From an uncultured Eubacteriales bacterium (GTDB taxonomy: Bacteria > Bacillota > Clostridia > Oscillospirales > Oscillospiraceae): 64,000 bases of DNA. The notes beneath the pieces are model-generated. The model was not told the DNA's origin, did not search any database, and saw nothing but the letters and a program-made list of their open reading frames with translations. Below, piece by piece: positions 1-8,728 of the stretch (its first letter is position 1; every line of letters begins with the position of its first letter). Position numbers and translations under genes: made by a program. The stretch lies in NCBI GenBank assembly GCA_900546415.1, contig URCY01000002.1:1-64000 (forward strand), given 5' to 3'.

Positions 1-55
1 CAATTTGGAACAAAATCCCTCGCTGACCACTCTTGCGATTTAATCAGAGGTTCCC
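1..55. repeat. Dispersed palindromic repeat, copy A (cut by window edge)
   Basis: The right half of a roughly 95-bp repeat found again near 30.2, 43.2, 57.3 and 59.3 kb. It ends in the terminal motif TTTAATCAGAGGTTCCC. The segment from about position 22 (CTGACCACTCTTGCGATTT) closely matches the copy ending at 43283. The left half lies outside the window. From here to the promoter at 167 I see no gene. Confidence 0.75.
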
Positions 56-166
56 AAGTTATTCGTATTATATCATTTTTTTGAAAAAACGCAAGAGTGA
101 GAATTTTTATCCCGTGGATGCGAGAAAAACCATGCAGAAATTTTGAAAAAATATGCAGAACAGGAC

Positions 167-195
167 TTGACAAATCCGAAAACGCGCATTATAAT
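167..195 (+). promoter_or_regulatory. Sigma-A promoter of the lysine transporter operon
   Basis: TTGACA at 167-172 and TATAAT at 190-195 with 17-bp spacing, a perfect vegetative consensus. It is placed to start transcription just before the riboswitch. Confidence 0.9.
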
Positions 196-202
196 AAACA
201 AA

Positions 203-376
203 AATCGATTAGAGGTCGCGGAGACGATCAGTACGTCACAGAGAAACGCCGGCAAGCGTCTGTGGCAGAAAGGCCGATCCGCCGAAGCGCATCGCGGTTG
301 CCGCCGCCGTGTAGCTGGGGCTGCGTCGAACAGATGCAGAACTGTCGCATGTTCCCATGCGGAGGGCTATCGAGGG
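203..376 (+). promoter_or_regulatory. Lysine riboswitch (L box) aptamer
   Basis: The leader shows the conserved L-box string in order: AGAGGTCGCG, an AGTA turn, GAGAAACGCCGG, GCCGAAGCG, GCTGGGGCTG, CTGTCGCATG and GGAGGGCTATCGAGGG. The closing helix P1 pairs TCGAT near 205 with ATCGA near 370. An intrinsic terminator and a transporter follow, which is the usual L-box arrangement. Lysine binding would favour the terminator and shut off the importer. The assignment rests on conserved primary-sequence blocks, not on a covariance search. Confidence 0.92.
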
Positions 377-399
377 CAACCGGCCTGCTTGGTCATTTT

Positions 400-446
400 A
401 ACGCCTGTGATTCCCTGAATGGGTCTCACAGGCGTTTTATTTTTTA
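400..446 (+). terminator. Attenuator terminator of the lysine riboswitch
   Basis: The stem AACGCCTGTGA / TCACAGGCGTT is followed by TTTATTTTTT. It lies between the aptamer and the start codon, and the ribosome-binding site AGGAGG (446-451) begins right after the U tract. This is the expression platform of a transcriptional OFF switch. Confidence 0.92.
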
Positions 447-459
447 GGAGGAAAGAACC

Positions 460-1323
460 ATGAAAAGATTATTTTGCGGAATGCTTGCGGCAGTCATGCT
501 GCTTTTAGCCGGGTGCGGCGGCACGAGCCGTGTCGACGTGAAGCAGGCCAAGACGCTGGCCGAGCTCAAGGGTGCGAAGCTTGCGACGCAGGCCGGGACG
601 TTCCACGCCGAGGCGCTCGAGCAGGTCGAGGACGTGCAGGCGTCGACCTATCCGGAGTTTTCCGATCTTCTGACGGCGCTCAAGAGCGGCGCGATTGACG
701 GCTATGTTGCCGAGGAGCCGACGGCACTGTCGGTCTGCGGCGCGGACGATTCGCTGACCTATCTTCCGCTTAAAAATAACGACACCGGCTTCACGGCGAC
801 AGCGGCCGACGTCGGCATTGCAATCGGGCTGAAGAAGGGCTCGGAGCTGCGCGAGCAGCTCAACGCGATTCTGGCCGAGATCACGCCGGAGCAGCGCGCG
901 GAGCTGATGGAGCAGATCGTCGCGCTGGCGGCAGGGAAGTCCGTCGAGGCGTTTGCGCTGGAGATCCCGGAGACGGACGGCGCGAACGGCGTGCTGCGCG
1001 TCGGAATGGAATGCGCCTATGAGCCGTATAACTGGACGGAGATGAACACGCCGAGCCTCGGCGCAGTTCCGATCAGCGGCGAGGGCAAGCAGGGACTCTA
1101 TGCCAACGGTTACGACGTGCAGGTCGCGCGCTATGTCGCCGCGCGGCTCGGGATGCAGCTTGAGATCTACGCAATGAGCTGGGAATCGCTGCTCCCGGCG
1201 CTGCAATCCGGGACGATCGACGTGATTGCCGCCGGTATGAGCCCGACGGCCGAGCGCGAGCGCGAGATCGATTTCACCGACACCTATTACGAGTCGAATC
1301 TGGTTGTGATCATCAGGAAGTGA
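460..1323 (+). CDS. Lysine-type ABC transporter binding lipoprotein, apparently circularly permuted
   Basis: Extracellular substrate-binding lipoprotein of the importer made with the next two genes; the riboswitch points to lysine. The lipobox LLAGC puts the lipid-anchored cysteine at residue 19. The order of halves is unusual. Residues about 26-160 resemble the second part of a family-3 amino-acid binding protein (TLAELKGAKLATQAGT, then LKSGAIDGYVAEEP, then the terminal VGIAIGLKKGSEL helix). Residues about 178-287 resemble the first part (LRVGMECAYEPYNW, then GTIDVIAAGMSPTAERE, then DFTDTYYESNLVVIIRK). The chain stops at the hinge strand that normally leads into the second lobe. Total length is ordinary, so this is permutation, not duplication. 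Start supported by AGGAGG 8 nt upstream. Confidence 0.9.
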   Translation: MKRLFCGMLAAVMLLLAGCGGTSRVDVKQAKTLAELKGAKLATQAGTFHAEALEQVEDVQASTYPEFSDLLTALKSGAIDGYVAEEPTALSVCGADDSLTYLPLKNNDTGFTATAADVGIAIGLKKGSELREQLNAILAEITPEQRAELMEQIVALAAGKSVEAFALEIPETDGANGVLRVGMECAYEPYNWTEMNTPSLGAVPISGEGKQGLYANGYDVQVARYVAARLGMQLEIYAMSWESLLPALQSGTIDVIAAGMSPTAEREREIDFTDTYYESNLVVIIRK

Positions 1324-1327
1324 CGAT

Positions 1328-2092
1328 ATGAGCTTTTGGACAGACGTTTGGAATATTTTTCGGAATTATTATCCGCAGCTTTTGCAGGGCGTCGGCAATA
1401 CGATGCTCATCGCCCTGACGGGCACGCTGGCGGGGCTTCTGATCGGCCTGCTGACGGGCGTGGCGCGGACGGCGCCGCTTTCACGCAGCTCCGTTCTGCG
1501 CCTGCTGCAACGGCTGCTGAACGGCTTGATCGCGGTCTATGTCGAGGTGTTCCGCGGCACGCCGATGATGGTGCAGTCAATGGTGATCTACTGGGGCTAT
1601 GCCTTCGCGACCGGCGGAAGCACGCTGCCGCTGATCCCGTCCGGCATTTTGATCGTCTCGATCAACACGGGTGCCTATATGGCCGAGATTGTCCGCGGCG
1701 GCATCCTCTCGGTCGACCGGGGGCAGTTCGAGGGCGCGCAGGCCATCGGGATGCGCCACGGGCAGACCATGCGGCGGGTGATCCTGCCGCAGGTCATCCG
1801 CAGCATTTTGCCCTCGGTCAGCAACGAATTTGTTATTAACATCAAGGATACCTCGGTGCTGAACGTGATCGGCGTGACGGAGCTTTACTATTTCGCCGGG
1901 ATCATCAAGCGGCAGAATTTTCAGACCTTCCAGACCTATCTGGTGGTCTGCGCGATCTATTTTGTGCTGACCTTTGCGGTCACGCGGCTGCTGCGCCTGC
2001 TCGAGAAGCGCCTCGAGGGCAAAAACAGCTATACGGTTTTCGGCTCACAGACGGATTTCAACGCCGAAATTCACATTCAAAAGGAGGCCTGA
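1328..2092 (+). CDS. Amino-acid ABC transporter permease (HisM/GlnP type)
   Basis: Membrane subunit of the riboswitch-controlled importer, 254 residues. The N-terminal part has the hydrophobic segments typical of polar amino-acid permeases. The region around residues 75-90 ([13 protein letters not shown]) is the diagnostic signature, and the EAA-like cytoplasmic loop that contacts the ATPase is visible as [20 protein letters not shown]. It starts 4 nt after the binding-protein stop and ends 2 nt before the ATPase start, so the three genes form one tight operon. Lysine as substrate is inferred from the leader RNA, not from this protein. Confidence 0.93.
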   Translation: MSFWTDVWNIFRNYYPQLLQGVGNTMLIALTGTLAGLLIGLLTGVARTAPLSRSSVLRLLQRLLNGLIAVYVEVFRGTPMMVQSMVIYWGYAFATGGSTLPLIPSGILIVSINTGAYMAEIVRGGILSVDRGQFEGAQAIGMRHGQTMRRVILPQVIRSILPSVSNEFVINIKDTSVLNVIGVTELYYFAGIIKRQNFQTFQTYLVVCAIYFVLTFAVTRLLRLLEKRLEGKNSYTVFGSQTDFNAEIHIQKEA

Positions 2093-2094
2093 GC

Positions 2095-2829
2095 ATGGCG
2101 GTCATCGAGCTGGTACATCTGGAAAAGCGCTTCGGCGCGCACGAGGTTTTGCGCGGCGTGGATCTGAGCGTGGAGCAGGGCGAGGTCCTGAGCGTGATCG
2201 GCGCGTCCGGCTCAGGCAAGAGCACGATGCTGCGCTGCATCAATCTGCTCGAGACGCCGACGGCCGGACAGGTGCGCTATCGCGGACAGGCCGTGACGGA
2301 GCGGACGGTGAACCTGCCGCAGTACCGCGCAAGGGTCGGCATGGTCTTCCAGAGCTTCAATCTGTTTCACAACATGACGGCGCTGGAGAATTGCATCGTC
2401 GGACAGACGAGCGTGCTCGGACGCAAGCGCCCGGAGGCGCGCGAAAACGCGATGCGTTATCTCGAGCAGGTCGGCATGACGCCCTATATCCATGCGAAGC
2501 CCGCGCAGCTCTCGGGCGGGCAGAAGCAGCGCGTGGCCATTGCGCGTGCGCTGGCCATGGAGCCGGAGGTGCTGCTGTTTGACGAGCCGACCAGCGCGCT
2601 CGACCCGCAGATGGTCGGCGAGGTGCTTTCGGTCATGCGTGAGCTGGCGTCGCAGGGGCTGACAATGATCGTGGTGACGCATGAAATGGCGTTCGCGCGG
2701 GACGTTTCGACGCGCGTGGCCTTCATGGCCGACGGCACGATCTGCGAGAGCGGCACGCCGGAGCAGATCTTCCAGAACCCGAGGCAGGAAAAAACACGGG
2801 AGTTCCTTGCACGCTTCCGCAGCACATAG
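2095..2829 (+). CDS. Amino-acid ABC transporter ATP-binding protein (GlnQ/HisP type)
   Basis: Cytoplasmic ATPase that powers the preceding permease. Visible motifs are Walker [10 protein letters not shown], the Q-loop region [12 protein letters not shown], signature [15 protein letters not shown], Walker [14 protein letters not shown] and the switch histidine in VVTHEM. At 244 residues it has the normal length of the polar amino-acid family with no extra regulatory domain. It is the last gene of the riboswitch operon and is followed by a terminator hairpin. Confidence 0.95.
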   Translation: MAVIELVHLEKRFGAHEVLRGVDLSVEQGEVLSVIGASGSGKSTMLRCINLLETPTAGQVRYRGQAVTERTVNLPQYRARVGMVFQSFNLFHNMTALENCIVGQTSVLGRKRPEARENAMRYLEQVGMTPYIHAKPAQLSGGQKQRVAIARALAMEPEVLLFDEPTSALDPQMVGEVLSVMRELASQGLTMIVVTHEMAFARDVSTRVAFMADGTICESGTPEQIFQNPRQEKTREFLARFRST

Positions 2830-2835
2830 GCACAG

Positions 2836-2866
2836 ACGGGAGGATCGAAAGGATTCTCCCGTTTTC
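2836..2866 (+). terminator. Terminator after the lysine importer
   Basis: The stem ACGGGAGGATC / GATTCTCCCGT with a GAAAG loop and one G-T pair is followed by TTTTC. It closes the first operon. Confidence 0.75.
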
Positions 2867-3002
2867 GGTGATTGTGACACTTTTTGAGCGCTGCACAAAA
2901 TTTGGACACCGCTCGTGCGATTGCCCCTTTCAAAATTCGACCGTTTCCGCTATAATATCGAGTTATAAGGAAAATTGTTGCTTTTTGAAGGATGTGAAGC
3001 CG

Positions 3003-4262
3003 GTGACGGTTGATTTTACGAAAGAAATGAAGCGCGATTACACGATCATTGCGCCGGATATTTTCCCGACGCATATGGAGCTGATCTCCGAGGTGTTCCG
3101 CCTGTATGGCTATCGGCTCGTGATCGCAAAGTACGAGGGCAAGGAGGTCATCGACACCGGCCTGAAGTACCTGCACAACGACGTCTGTTACCCTGCGATC
3201 TGTATGCTCGGGCAGCAGATCTATGCCCTGACCTGCGGCGATTTTGACCCGCACCGCTGCGCGCTGATCCAATTCCAGACCGGCGGCGGCTGCCGCGCGT
3301 CGAATTATATCTGTCTGCTGCGCAAGGCGCTGGAAAAAATGGACATGGCCTACGTTCCGGTCATTTCGCTGAGCTTCGGCGGGTATGAAAAATACAGCGG
3401 CTTTCATATCACGCCCGGCATGGTCGCCTGCGCAATGCGGTCGCTCGTCTACGGCGATATGCTCCTGCTGCTGAAGAATCAGACGCTGCCCTATGAGCAA
3501 AACGCCGGGGACACGCGCCGCATCGTCGAAAAATGGATCGCGCGGCTGACCGACGATTTCCGTCACAGACGCGGCCTGACCTCGGCGGGCATGAAAAAGC
3601 GCCTGCGCGCGATGGCCAAGGACTTTCACGACATTCCGCGCGAAAAGAAAAAGCTGAAAAAGGTCGGGATCGTCGGGGAGATCTATGTGAAATACTCCTC
3701 CTTCGGCAACAACGGGCTGGAGCGATTCCTGCTCTCGCAGGGCTGCGAATATATGGTTCCGGGCGTGCTGGGCTTTTTCCAGTATTGCTTTGCCAACATC
3801 GAGACCGATCGCAAATACTACGGCGGCAGCCGCGCGATGCTGCTCGTCGGCAGGACGATGGAGCGCATCGCCGACCGCTGGGAAAGCGCCCTCATCGACG
3901 CACTCAAGCCTTATCCGGACTTTGCCGCGCCGGTCGCCTTTGACCGCGTCAAGGAGCTGGCGGACACGATCATCGACCGGGGCGTTAAAATGGGCGAGGG
4001 CTGGCTGCTGCCCGGCGAGGCTGCCGAGCTGATTGAAAAGGGCTATTCCAATGTGATTTGCGCGCAGCCCTTCGGCTGTCTGCCGAACCACATCGTGGGC
4101 AAGGGGACGATCCGCCGTCTGCGCGAGCGTTACCCGAACGCGAACGTTTTCCCGGTGGACTATGACGCCGGGGCATCGCGCGTGAATCAGGAGAACCGCA
4201 TCAAGCTGATGCTTGCAATCGCGGAGGAAGAGGAGGCGGAGCATGAAACGGTTAGGGCTTGA
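3003..4262 (+). CDS. 2-hydroxyacyl-CoA dehydratase-like (HgdB/DUF2229-type) protein
   Basis: Recognised as the HgdB-like segment that often forms the C-terminal part of large clostridial activase proteins. Motifs include NDVCYPAICMLGQ, FQTGGGCRASNY and, near the end, AQPFGCLPNHIVGKG followed by YDAGASRVNQENRI; the cysteines suit an iron-sulfur protein. The open frame extends upstream to 2868, but the GTG at 3003 has GAAGGA 10 nt upstream and follows a TATAAT box at 2951-2956, so I start there (419 residues). It overlaps the activase gene by 20 nt, implying translational coupling. The substrate is unknown; no CoA-transferase or dehydrogenase of a 2-hydroxyglutarate pathway is adjacent. Confidence 0.82.
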   Translation: MTVDFTKEMKRDYTIIAPDIFPTHMELISEVFRLYGYRLVIAKYEGKEVIDTGLKYLHNDVCYPAICMLGQQIYALTCGDFDPHRCALIQFQTGGGCRASNYICLLRKALEKMDMAYVPVISLSFGGYEKYSGFHITPGMVACAMRSLVYGDMLLLLKNQTLPYEQNAGDTRRIVEKWIARLTDDFRHRRGLTSAGMKKRLRAMAKDFHDIPREKKKLKKVGIVGEIYVKYSSFGNNGLERFLLSQGCEYMVPGVLGFFQYCFANIETDRKYYGGSRAMLLVGRTMERIADRWESALIDALKPYPDFAAPVAFDRVKELADTIIDRGVKMGEGWLLPGEAAELIEKGYSNVICAQPFGCLPNHIVGKGTIRRLRERYPNANVFPVDYDAGASRVNQENRIKLMLAIAEEEEAEHETVRA

Positions 4263-7158
4263 CATCGGCTCGACGACGCTCAAATGCGTCGTTCTGGGCG
4301 AGAACGACACGATCGAGTATTCCGTATATCGCCGCCATTTCTCGCGCATTCCCGAAACGGCGGCGGAGCTGATCCGTGAGCTGCGCGAAAAATTCCCGAA
4401 AGAGACGTTCTCCGTGACGATCTCCGGCTCGGCCGGCATGGGCATCGCCGAAAAGGCCGGACTGCCCTTTGTGCAGGAGGTCTATGCCGAAAAGCTTGCC
4501 GTGCAGCGCGCCGCGCCGGACGCCGACGTGGTCATCGAGCTGGGCGGTGAGGATGCGAAGATTCTCTTCCTCTCCGGTGGCTTCGAGATGCGCATGAACG
4601 GCACCTGCGCCGGGGGTACGGGCGCGTTCATCGACCAGATGGCCGCGCTGCTGCACGTCACGCCGACGGAGCTGAACGATCTGGCCGCCAAGCGCGAGAA
4701 GATCTGCACGATCGCCTCCCGCTGCGGCGTGTTTGCAAAGTCGGATGTGCAGCCGCTGCTCAATCAGGGCGCGCGCCACGAGGACATTGCCGCCGGGATC
4801 TTTTATGCCGTTGTGAACCAGACCGTCGCCGGTCTGGCGCAGGGCAGAAGGATCACCGGCAGGGTGCTCTATCTGGGCGGGCCGCTGTATTTCCTTCCGG
4901 AGCTGCGCAAAAGCTTCGACGATGTGCTGAAAACCACGGGCACCTGCCCGGAGAACGCGCTTTATTTCGTCGCGCTCGGCGCGGCGCGCTCGGGGACGGG
5001 CGCGGAGCTGACGCTTGAAGCCTTGCAGGCCGCGCTCGAGCTGCGTGCGGATTACACGCAGAGCTGCCACGCGACGCCGCTTTTTGCAAACGGCGCGGAA
5101 TATGAGGCCTTTCGGCGGCGGCACGAGGCTGCCTCCGAGGGCATTCGGGAGCTGGATGCGCCGCAGGACGAGATGTTTCTGGGCATCGACGCCGGGTCGA
5201 CCACGGTCAAGCTCGTGCTCTGCGACCGCGCGGGCAACCTGTTTCGCCCGTTTTATGCGCCGAACGCGGGCAACCCCGTGCCGCTCGTGCGCGACTATCT
5301 GCAAAAGCTCTATGCGGCCTATCCGAAGCTGAAGATCGCCGGTTCGGCGGTCACGGGCTACGGCGAGGAGCTGATCCGCAACGCGTTCTCCGTCGACCTC
5401 GGCATCGTCGAGACGGTCGCGCACTATACGGCTGCGAAAAAATTCCGCCCTGACGTCGATTTCATTCTCGACATCGGCGGGCAGGACATCAAATGCTTCC
5501 AGATCCGCAACGGCGCGATCGACAACCTCTATCTGAACGAGGCCTGCTCGTCCGGCTGCGGCTCGTTCCTCCAGACCTTCGCCGGGGCGCTGGGCTATAC
5601 GACGGCCGAATTTGCGAAGCTCGGCCTTTTTGCCAAGGCGCCCGTGGAGCTTGGCTCGCGCTGCACCGTCTTCATGAACAGCGCCGTCAAGCAGGCGCAG
5701 AAGGACGGCGCGACGATCGAGGACATCGCCGCCGGACTCTCCGTCAGCGTGGTGAAAAACGCGCTCTACAAGGTCATTCGCTGCGCCAATGCGCGCGAGA
5801 TCGGCAAGAACATCGTTGTGCAGGGCGGCACCTTCCTGAACGACTGCGTCCTGCGCGCGTTCGAAATGGAGATCGGCCGCGAGGTCATCCGTCCGAAATT
5901 CGCACCGCTGATGGGCGCTTACGGCGCGGCGCTCTATGCGCTCGAGCGCTCGACGGGCAAGAGCACGATCCTCGATGCGCAGGGGCTTGCGGATTTTCAG
6001 CACAGCATCCGCGCCATGACCTGCAGCGGCTGCACGAATCACTGCTCCCTGACAGTCAACACCTTCTCGGGCAACCGGCGCTACATCGCGGGCAACCGCT
6101 GCTCGAAGCCCTTGGGCAGAGCCAAGCAGGAGCATCCGCGCGATCTCTATGCCGATAAGCAGCGTCTGCTCTCGGCTTATATGCATGACGAGCCGCGCGC
6201 CGACCGGCGCACCGTCGGCCTGCCGATGGGGCTGAATTTCTATGAGCTGCTGCCGTTCTGGCACGCGTTCTGGACGAAGCTGGGCTTCAACGTGCTCGTC
6301 TCGCCCTATTCCGACCGCAAGCTCTACCGCATGGGGCAGGACACAATCCCGTCCGACACGGCCTGCTACCCGGCCAAGCTCATGCACGGGCACATCGAAT
6401 GGCTGCTCGCGCACGAGCCGGACTTCATTTTCTATCCGGATATGAGCTATAACGTTGAAGAAGGGCTGGGCGTGAACCATTTCAACTGCCCGGTCGTGGC
6501 CTATTATCCGCAGGTTTTGAAGCTGAATATGCCCGGCTTGCAGGGGAAAACGCCGTTCTTGTGCGATTTTCTGTCGCTTGCGGACGAAAAACAGTTTGAA
6601 AAGCGGATGCGCGCCGTGCTCAAGGCGCATTTTCCGGAGATCGATCGCAAAACGCTGCACGAGGCGGTGCGCGCCGCCTATGCCGAGCAGGAGACGTATC
6701 GCCAAACGGTGCGCGACATTGCCGCCGAATATCTCTGCGAGGCTGAGCGCGAAAACAAGCCCGTGATCGTGCTGGCCGGCCGGCCGTACCACGCCGACCC
6801 CGAGATCAACCACGGCATCGACAAACTGCTGACGTCACTGGGTGCGGTCGTTATCACGGAGGACAGCATCAGCGACCGCACGCAGCCGTTTGAGACGCAG
6901 GTGCGCAATCAGTGGACGTATCACGCGCGGCTGTATGCGGCGGCGAAATACATCGCACAGAGCAAAAAGAAGCTGTTTTTGGTGCAGCTCGTCTCCTTCG
7001 GCTGCGGCGTCGACGCGATCACGACCGACGAGGTGCGGTCGATCCTCGAGGCCGCGGACAGCCCCTATACGCAGATCAAAATTGACGAAATTTCCAACAT
7101 GGGCGCCGTGACGATTCGTCTGCGCAGCCTGTTTGCGGTGATTTCCGACAAAAAGTGA
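4243..7158 (+). CDS. Two-domain acyl-CoA dehydratase activase (HgdC/BcrA type) with C-terminal DUF2229-like region
   Basis: ATP-driven electron donor (archerase) of the 2-hydroxyacyl-CoA dehydratase type. Two ASKHA ATPase domains lie in tandem: LGLDIGSTTLKCVV at the N-terminus and LGIDAGSTTVKLVL near residue 310. Each has a glycine- and cysteine-bearing loop (NGTCAGGTGAFIDQ; EACSSGCGSF) of the kind that bridges a shared iron-sulfur cluster. The C-terminal 350 residues carry cysteine motifs (MTCSGCTNHCSL) and GRPYHADPEINHGID. Relatives often have this protein and the preceding one as a single chain near 1400 residues; here the chain is divided and the short piece comes first. ATG 4243 is chosen because it begins the conserved domain. 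Confidence 0.88.
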   Translation: MKRLGLDIGSTTLKCVVLGENDTIEYSVYRRHFSRIPETAAELIRELREKFPKETFSVTISGSAGMGIAEKAGLPFVQEVYAEKLAVQRAAPDADVVIELGGEDAKILFLSGGFEMRMNGTCAGGTGAFIDQMAALLHVTPTELNDLAAKREKICTIASRCGVFAKSDVQPLLNQGARHEDIAAGIFYAVVNQTVAGLAQGRRITGRVLYLGGPLYFLPELRKSFDDVLKTTGTCPENALYFVALGAARSGTGAELTLEALQAALELRADYTQSCHATPLFANGAEYEAFRRRHEAASEGIRELDAPQDEMFLGIDAGSTTVKLVLCDRAGNLFRPFYAPNAGNPVPLVRDYLQKLYAAYPKLKIAGSAVTGYGEELIRNAFSVDLGIVETVAHYTAAKKFRPDVDFILDIGGQDIKCFQIRNGAIDNLYLNEACSSGCGSFLQTFAGALGYTTAEFAKLGLFAKAPVELGSRCTVFMNSAVKQAQKDGATIEDIAAGLSVSVVKNALYKVIRCANAREIGKNIVVQGGTFLNDCVLRAFEMEIGREVIRPKFAPLMGAYGAALYALERSTGKSTILDAQGLADFQHSIRAMTCSGCTNHCSLTVNTFSGNRRYIAGNRCSKPLGRAKQEHPRDLYADKQRLLSAYMHDEPRADRRTVGLPMGLNFYELLPFWHAFWTKLGFNVLVSPYSDRKLYRMGQDTIPSDTACYPAKLMHGHIEWLLAHEPDFIFYPDMSYNVEEGLGVNHFNCPVVAYYPQVLKLNMPGLQGKTPFLCDFLSLADEKQFEKRMRAVLKAHFPEIDRKTLHEAVRAAYAEQETYRQTVRDIAAEYLCEAERENKPVIVLAGRPYHADPEINHGIDKLLTSLGAVVITEDSISDRTQPFETQVRNQWTYHARLYAAAKYIAQSKKKLFLVQLVSFGCGVDAITTDEVRSILEAADSPYTQIKIDEISNMGAVTIRLRSLFAVISDKK

Positions 7159-7167
7159 GGGATGGAT

Positions 7168-7863
7168 ATGAAAATTCTTGCGGTTTTGCTTGCGATCGTC
7201 GTGCCCTATCTCGTCGGCGGGATCAATCCGGCGATCGTGCTCTCCAATCTGATCTATCACCGCGATATTCGGCAGTGCGGCAGCAAAAATCCGGGCTTCA
7301 CGAACTTTAAACGCGTGTTTGGCGGGAAAATCGCGTGGCTGGTCTTCGTGCTCGACATCGCGAAATCGGTCGCGGTCTGCCTGCTCGGCGGGTGGCTCTT
7401 CGGCCGCGCCTTCGGGCAGCATCAGCTCGGCGTCGCCTTTGCGGGTCTGTTCGTGATGCTGGGGCACTGCTTCCCGGCGTGGTACGGCTTCCGCGGCGGC
7501 AAGGCGTTTCTTGCCGGGGCGGGCGCGATCTGGTGCATCGACTGGCGCGCCGGGCTGGTTGCCATGTGCGTGCTGATGCTTGTTCTGTTCTCGCTGCATT
7601 ATATGTCGCTGGCGTCCGTCTGCGCCGGGCTTTCCTGCCCGGTCACGCTGGCGATCGTCGGCGTGCAGACGCCGTGGGTGCTGGCGCTGTGTGTGCTGTC
7701 CGTGGCGCTGATGGTCTGGCGGCATAAGGCGAACCTTCTGCGCCTGAAGAACGGAACGGAATCGAGGTTCTATTTCGGGCATAAGGAGGAGACTGCGTCT
7801 GGGGACGAGACGATGGCCGAGGCGGAGCGTTCCGGAAAAATGGAGCGTGAGCACATTGCTTAA
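7168..7863 (+). CDS. plsY: Acyl-phosphate:glycerol-3-phosphate acyltransferase PlsY
   Basis: Integral membrane enzyme that transfers an acyl group from acyl phosphate to glycerol 3-phosphate, the first acylation in phospholipid synthesis. Conserved PlsY blocks are visible: YLVGGINPAIVLSNL, the GSKNPGFTNFKRVFG loop (usually GSGNxGxTN), MLGHCFPAWYGFRGGKA and a hydrophobic C-terminal half. ATG 7168 is preferred to 7162 because GAGGG at 7157-7161 then sits at normal spacing. About 35 C-terminal residues beyond the conserved core are polar. It overlaps the next gene by 17 nt and follows the activase by 9 nt, so all four genes are probably cotranscribed. Confidence 0.9.
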   Translation: MKILAVLLAIVVPYLVGGINPAIVLSNLIYHRDIRQCGSKNPGFTNFKRVFGGKIAWLVFVLDIAKSVAVCLLGGWLFGRAFGQHQLGVAFAGLFVMLGHCFPAWYGFRGGKAFLAGAGAIWCIDWRAGLVAMCVLMLVLFSLHYMSLASVCAGLSCPVTLAIVGVQTPWVLALCVLSVALMVWRHKANLLRLKNGTESRFYFGHKEETASGDETMAEAERSGKMEREHIA

Positions 7864-8626
7864 ACAAGATAAGCCGTGCGGCTTTGAAGCGGCGTTCGCC
7901 GCGTGGAACAGGCAGGCGCTGCGGCCGCATGTTTTGCTGGATGCGTCAACAAACGGCACAATGCGCACGCGCTTCGGCGGGGCATCGTTGGGAAAAGCGC
8001 CGCTCGACACGAGCGGCAGGCCGATGCGGATGCTCTGCGCGGTGGATTTTTCGGAGCTTCCGATGCTGCCGGATTTTCCGCAGACGGGACTTCTGCGCAT
8101 TTATGTAAAGGACGATGCACTCTTCGGCATGGACTACGACGAGCCGACCGCGCAGAGAGACTTCCGCGTGCTCTACGATGCGGACGGGAGCGGCCTGATG
8201 CCGCAGGAGGAGCCGGGGGAGAGCGACTATTTCCCGATCCCGCTGTGCTGCCCGTGCCGCGCCGCGACGCTCGAGCAGCAGCCGATCCCCTACGGGAATT
8301 ACCGCTTTGACGAGCCGTTTTCTGCCCTGCTGCGCCGCCACGGTGTTGCGGACATCGACGGGGAGATGGAGTGCCGCCTCACGCACGCGCGGGAGCTTCA
8401 GCTGCCCGCGATCGGCGGCTATGCGTGGTTCACGCAGGACGACCCGCGCACATTTGAAAAAAAGTGGCAGCGTTATGACACGCTGCTCCTGCAAATTCCG
8501 TACCGGGATGAGCCGGACGCCATGTTCCGCATCGGCGACGGCGGTGTGATCAATTTTTTGATCCCGCATGAAAAGCTGAAAAAACGCGATTTTTCCGACG
8601 TCCTTTTCTGGTGGGACTGCTATTAA
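7847..8626 (+). CDS. YwqG-like (DUF1963) family protein
   Basis: Recognised as the DUF1963/YwqG fold by the segments MLCAVDFSELP, GLLRIYVKDD, IGGYAWFTQDDPR and the ending in which an Asp-rich strand leads to MFRIGDGGVINFLI then DVLFWWDCY. The usual ending of this family is a strand reading GDxGxxxFxI. The biochemical role is unknown. The GTG start lies inside plsY (17-nt overlap) and a strong terminator follows, making it the last gene of the operon. Length of 259 residues is normal. Confidence 0.8.
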   Translation: MSTLLKQDKPCGFEAAFAAWNRQALRPHVLLDASTNGTMRTRFGGASLGKAPLDTSGRPMRMLCAVDFSELPMLPDFPQTGLLRIYVKDDALFGMDYDEPTAQRDFRVLYDADGSGLMPQEEPGESDYFPIPLCCPCRAATLEQQPIPYGNYRFDEPFSALLRRHGVADIDGEMECRLTHARELQLPAIGGYAWFTQDDPRTFEKKWQRYDTLLLQIPYRDEPDAMFRIGDGGVINFLIPHEKLKKRDFSDVLFWWDCY

Positions 8627-8633
8627 AAAACAT

Positions 8634-8672
8634 CAGGCGGCGTGGTCAAAGCACCACGCCGCCTGTCGTTTT
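8634..8672 (+). terminator. Terminator of the activase-plsY-ywqG operon
   Basis: The 13-bp GC-rich stem CAGGCGGCGTGGT / ACCACGCCGCCTG is followed by TCGTTTT. Confidence 0.88.
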
Positions 8673-8684
8673 GGAGAATATAAG

Positions 8685-8718
8685 CATCGCCGCGCTGCAA
8701 AAAGCCGGCGCGGCGATG
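8685..8718 (-). terminator. Terminator of the leftward trpF-like gene
   Basis: The stem CATCGCCGCGC / GCGCGGCGATG lies just past the stop of the leftward gene. The T tract on that strand is weak (GCTTAT). Confidence 0.55.
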
Positions 8719-8728
8719 GGTTCATAAG

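Noticed and set aside
97..447. Small open frames across 97-447
   Set aside because: They cover the promoter and lysine riboswitch and lack ribosome-binding sites; they are chance frames.
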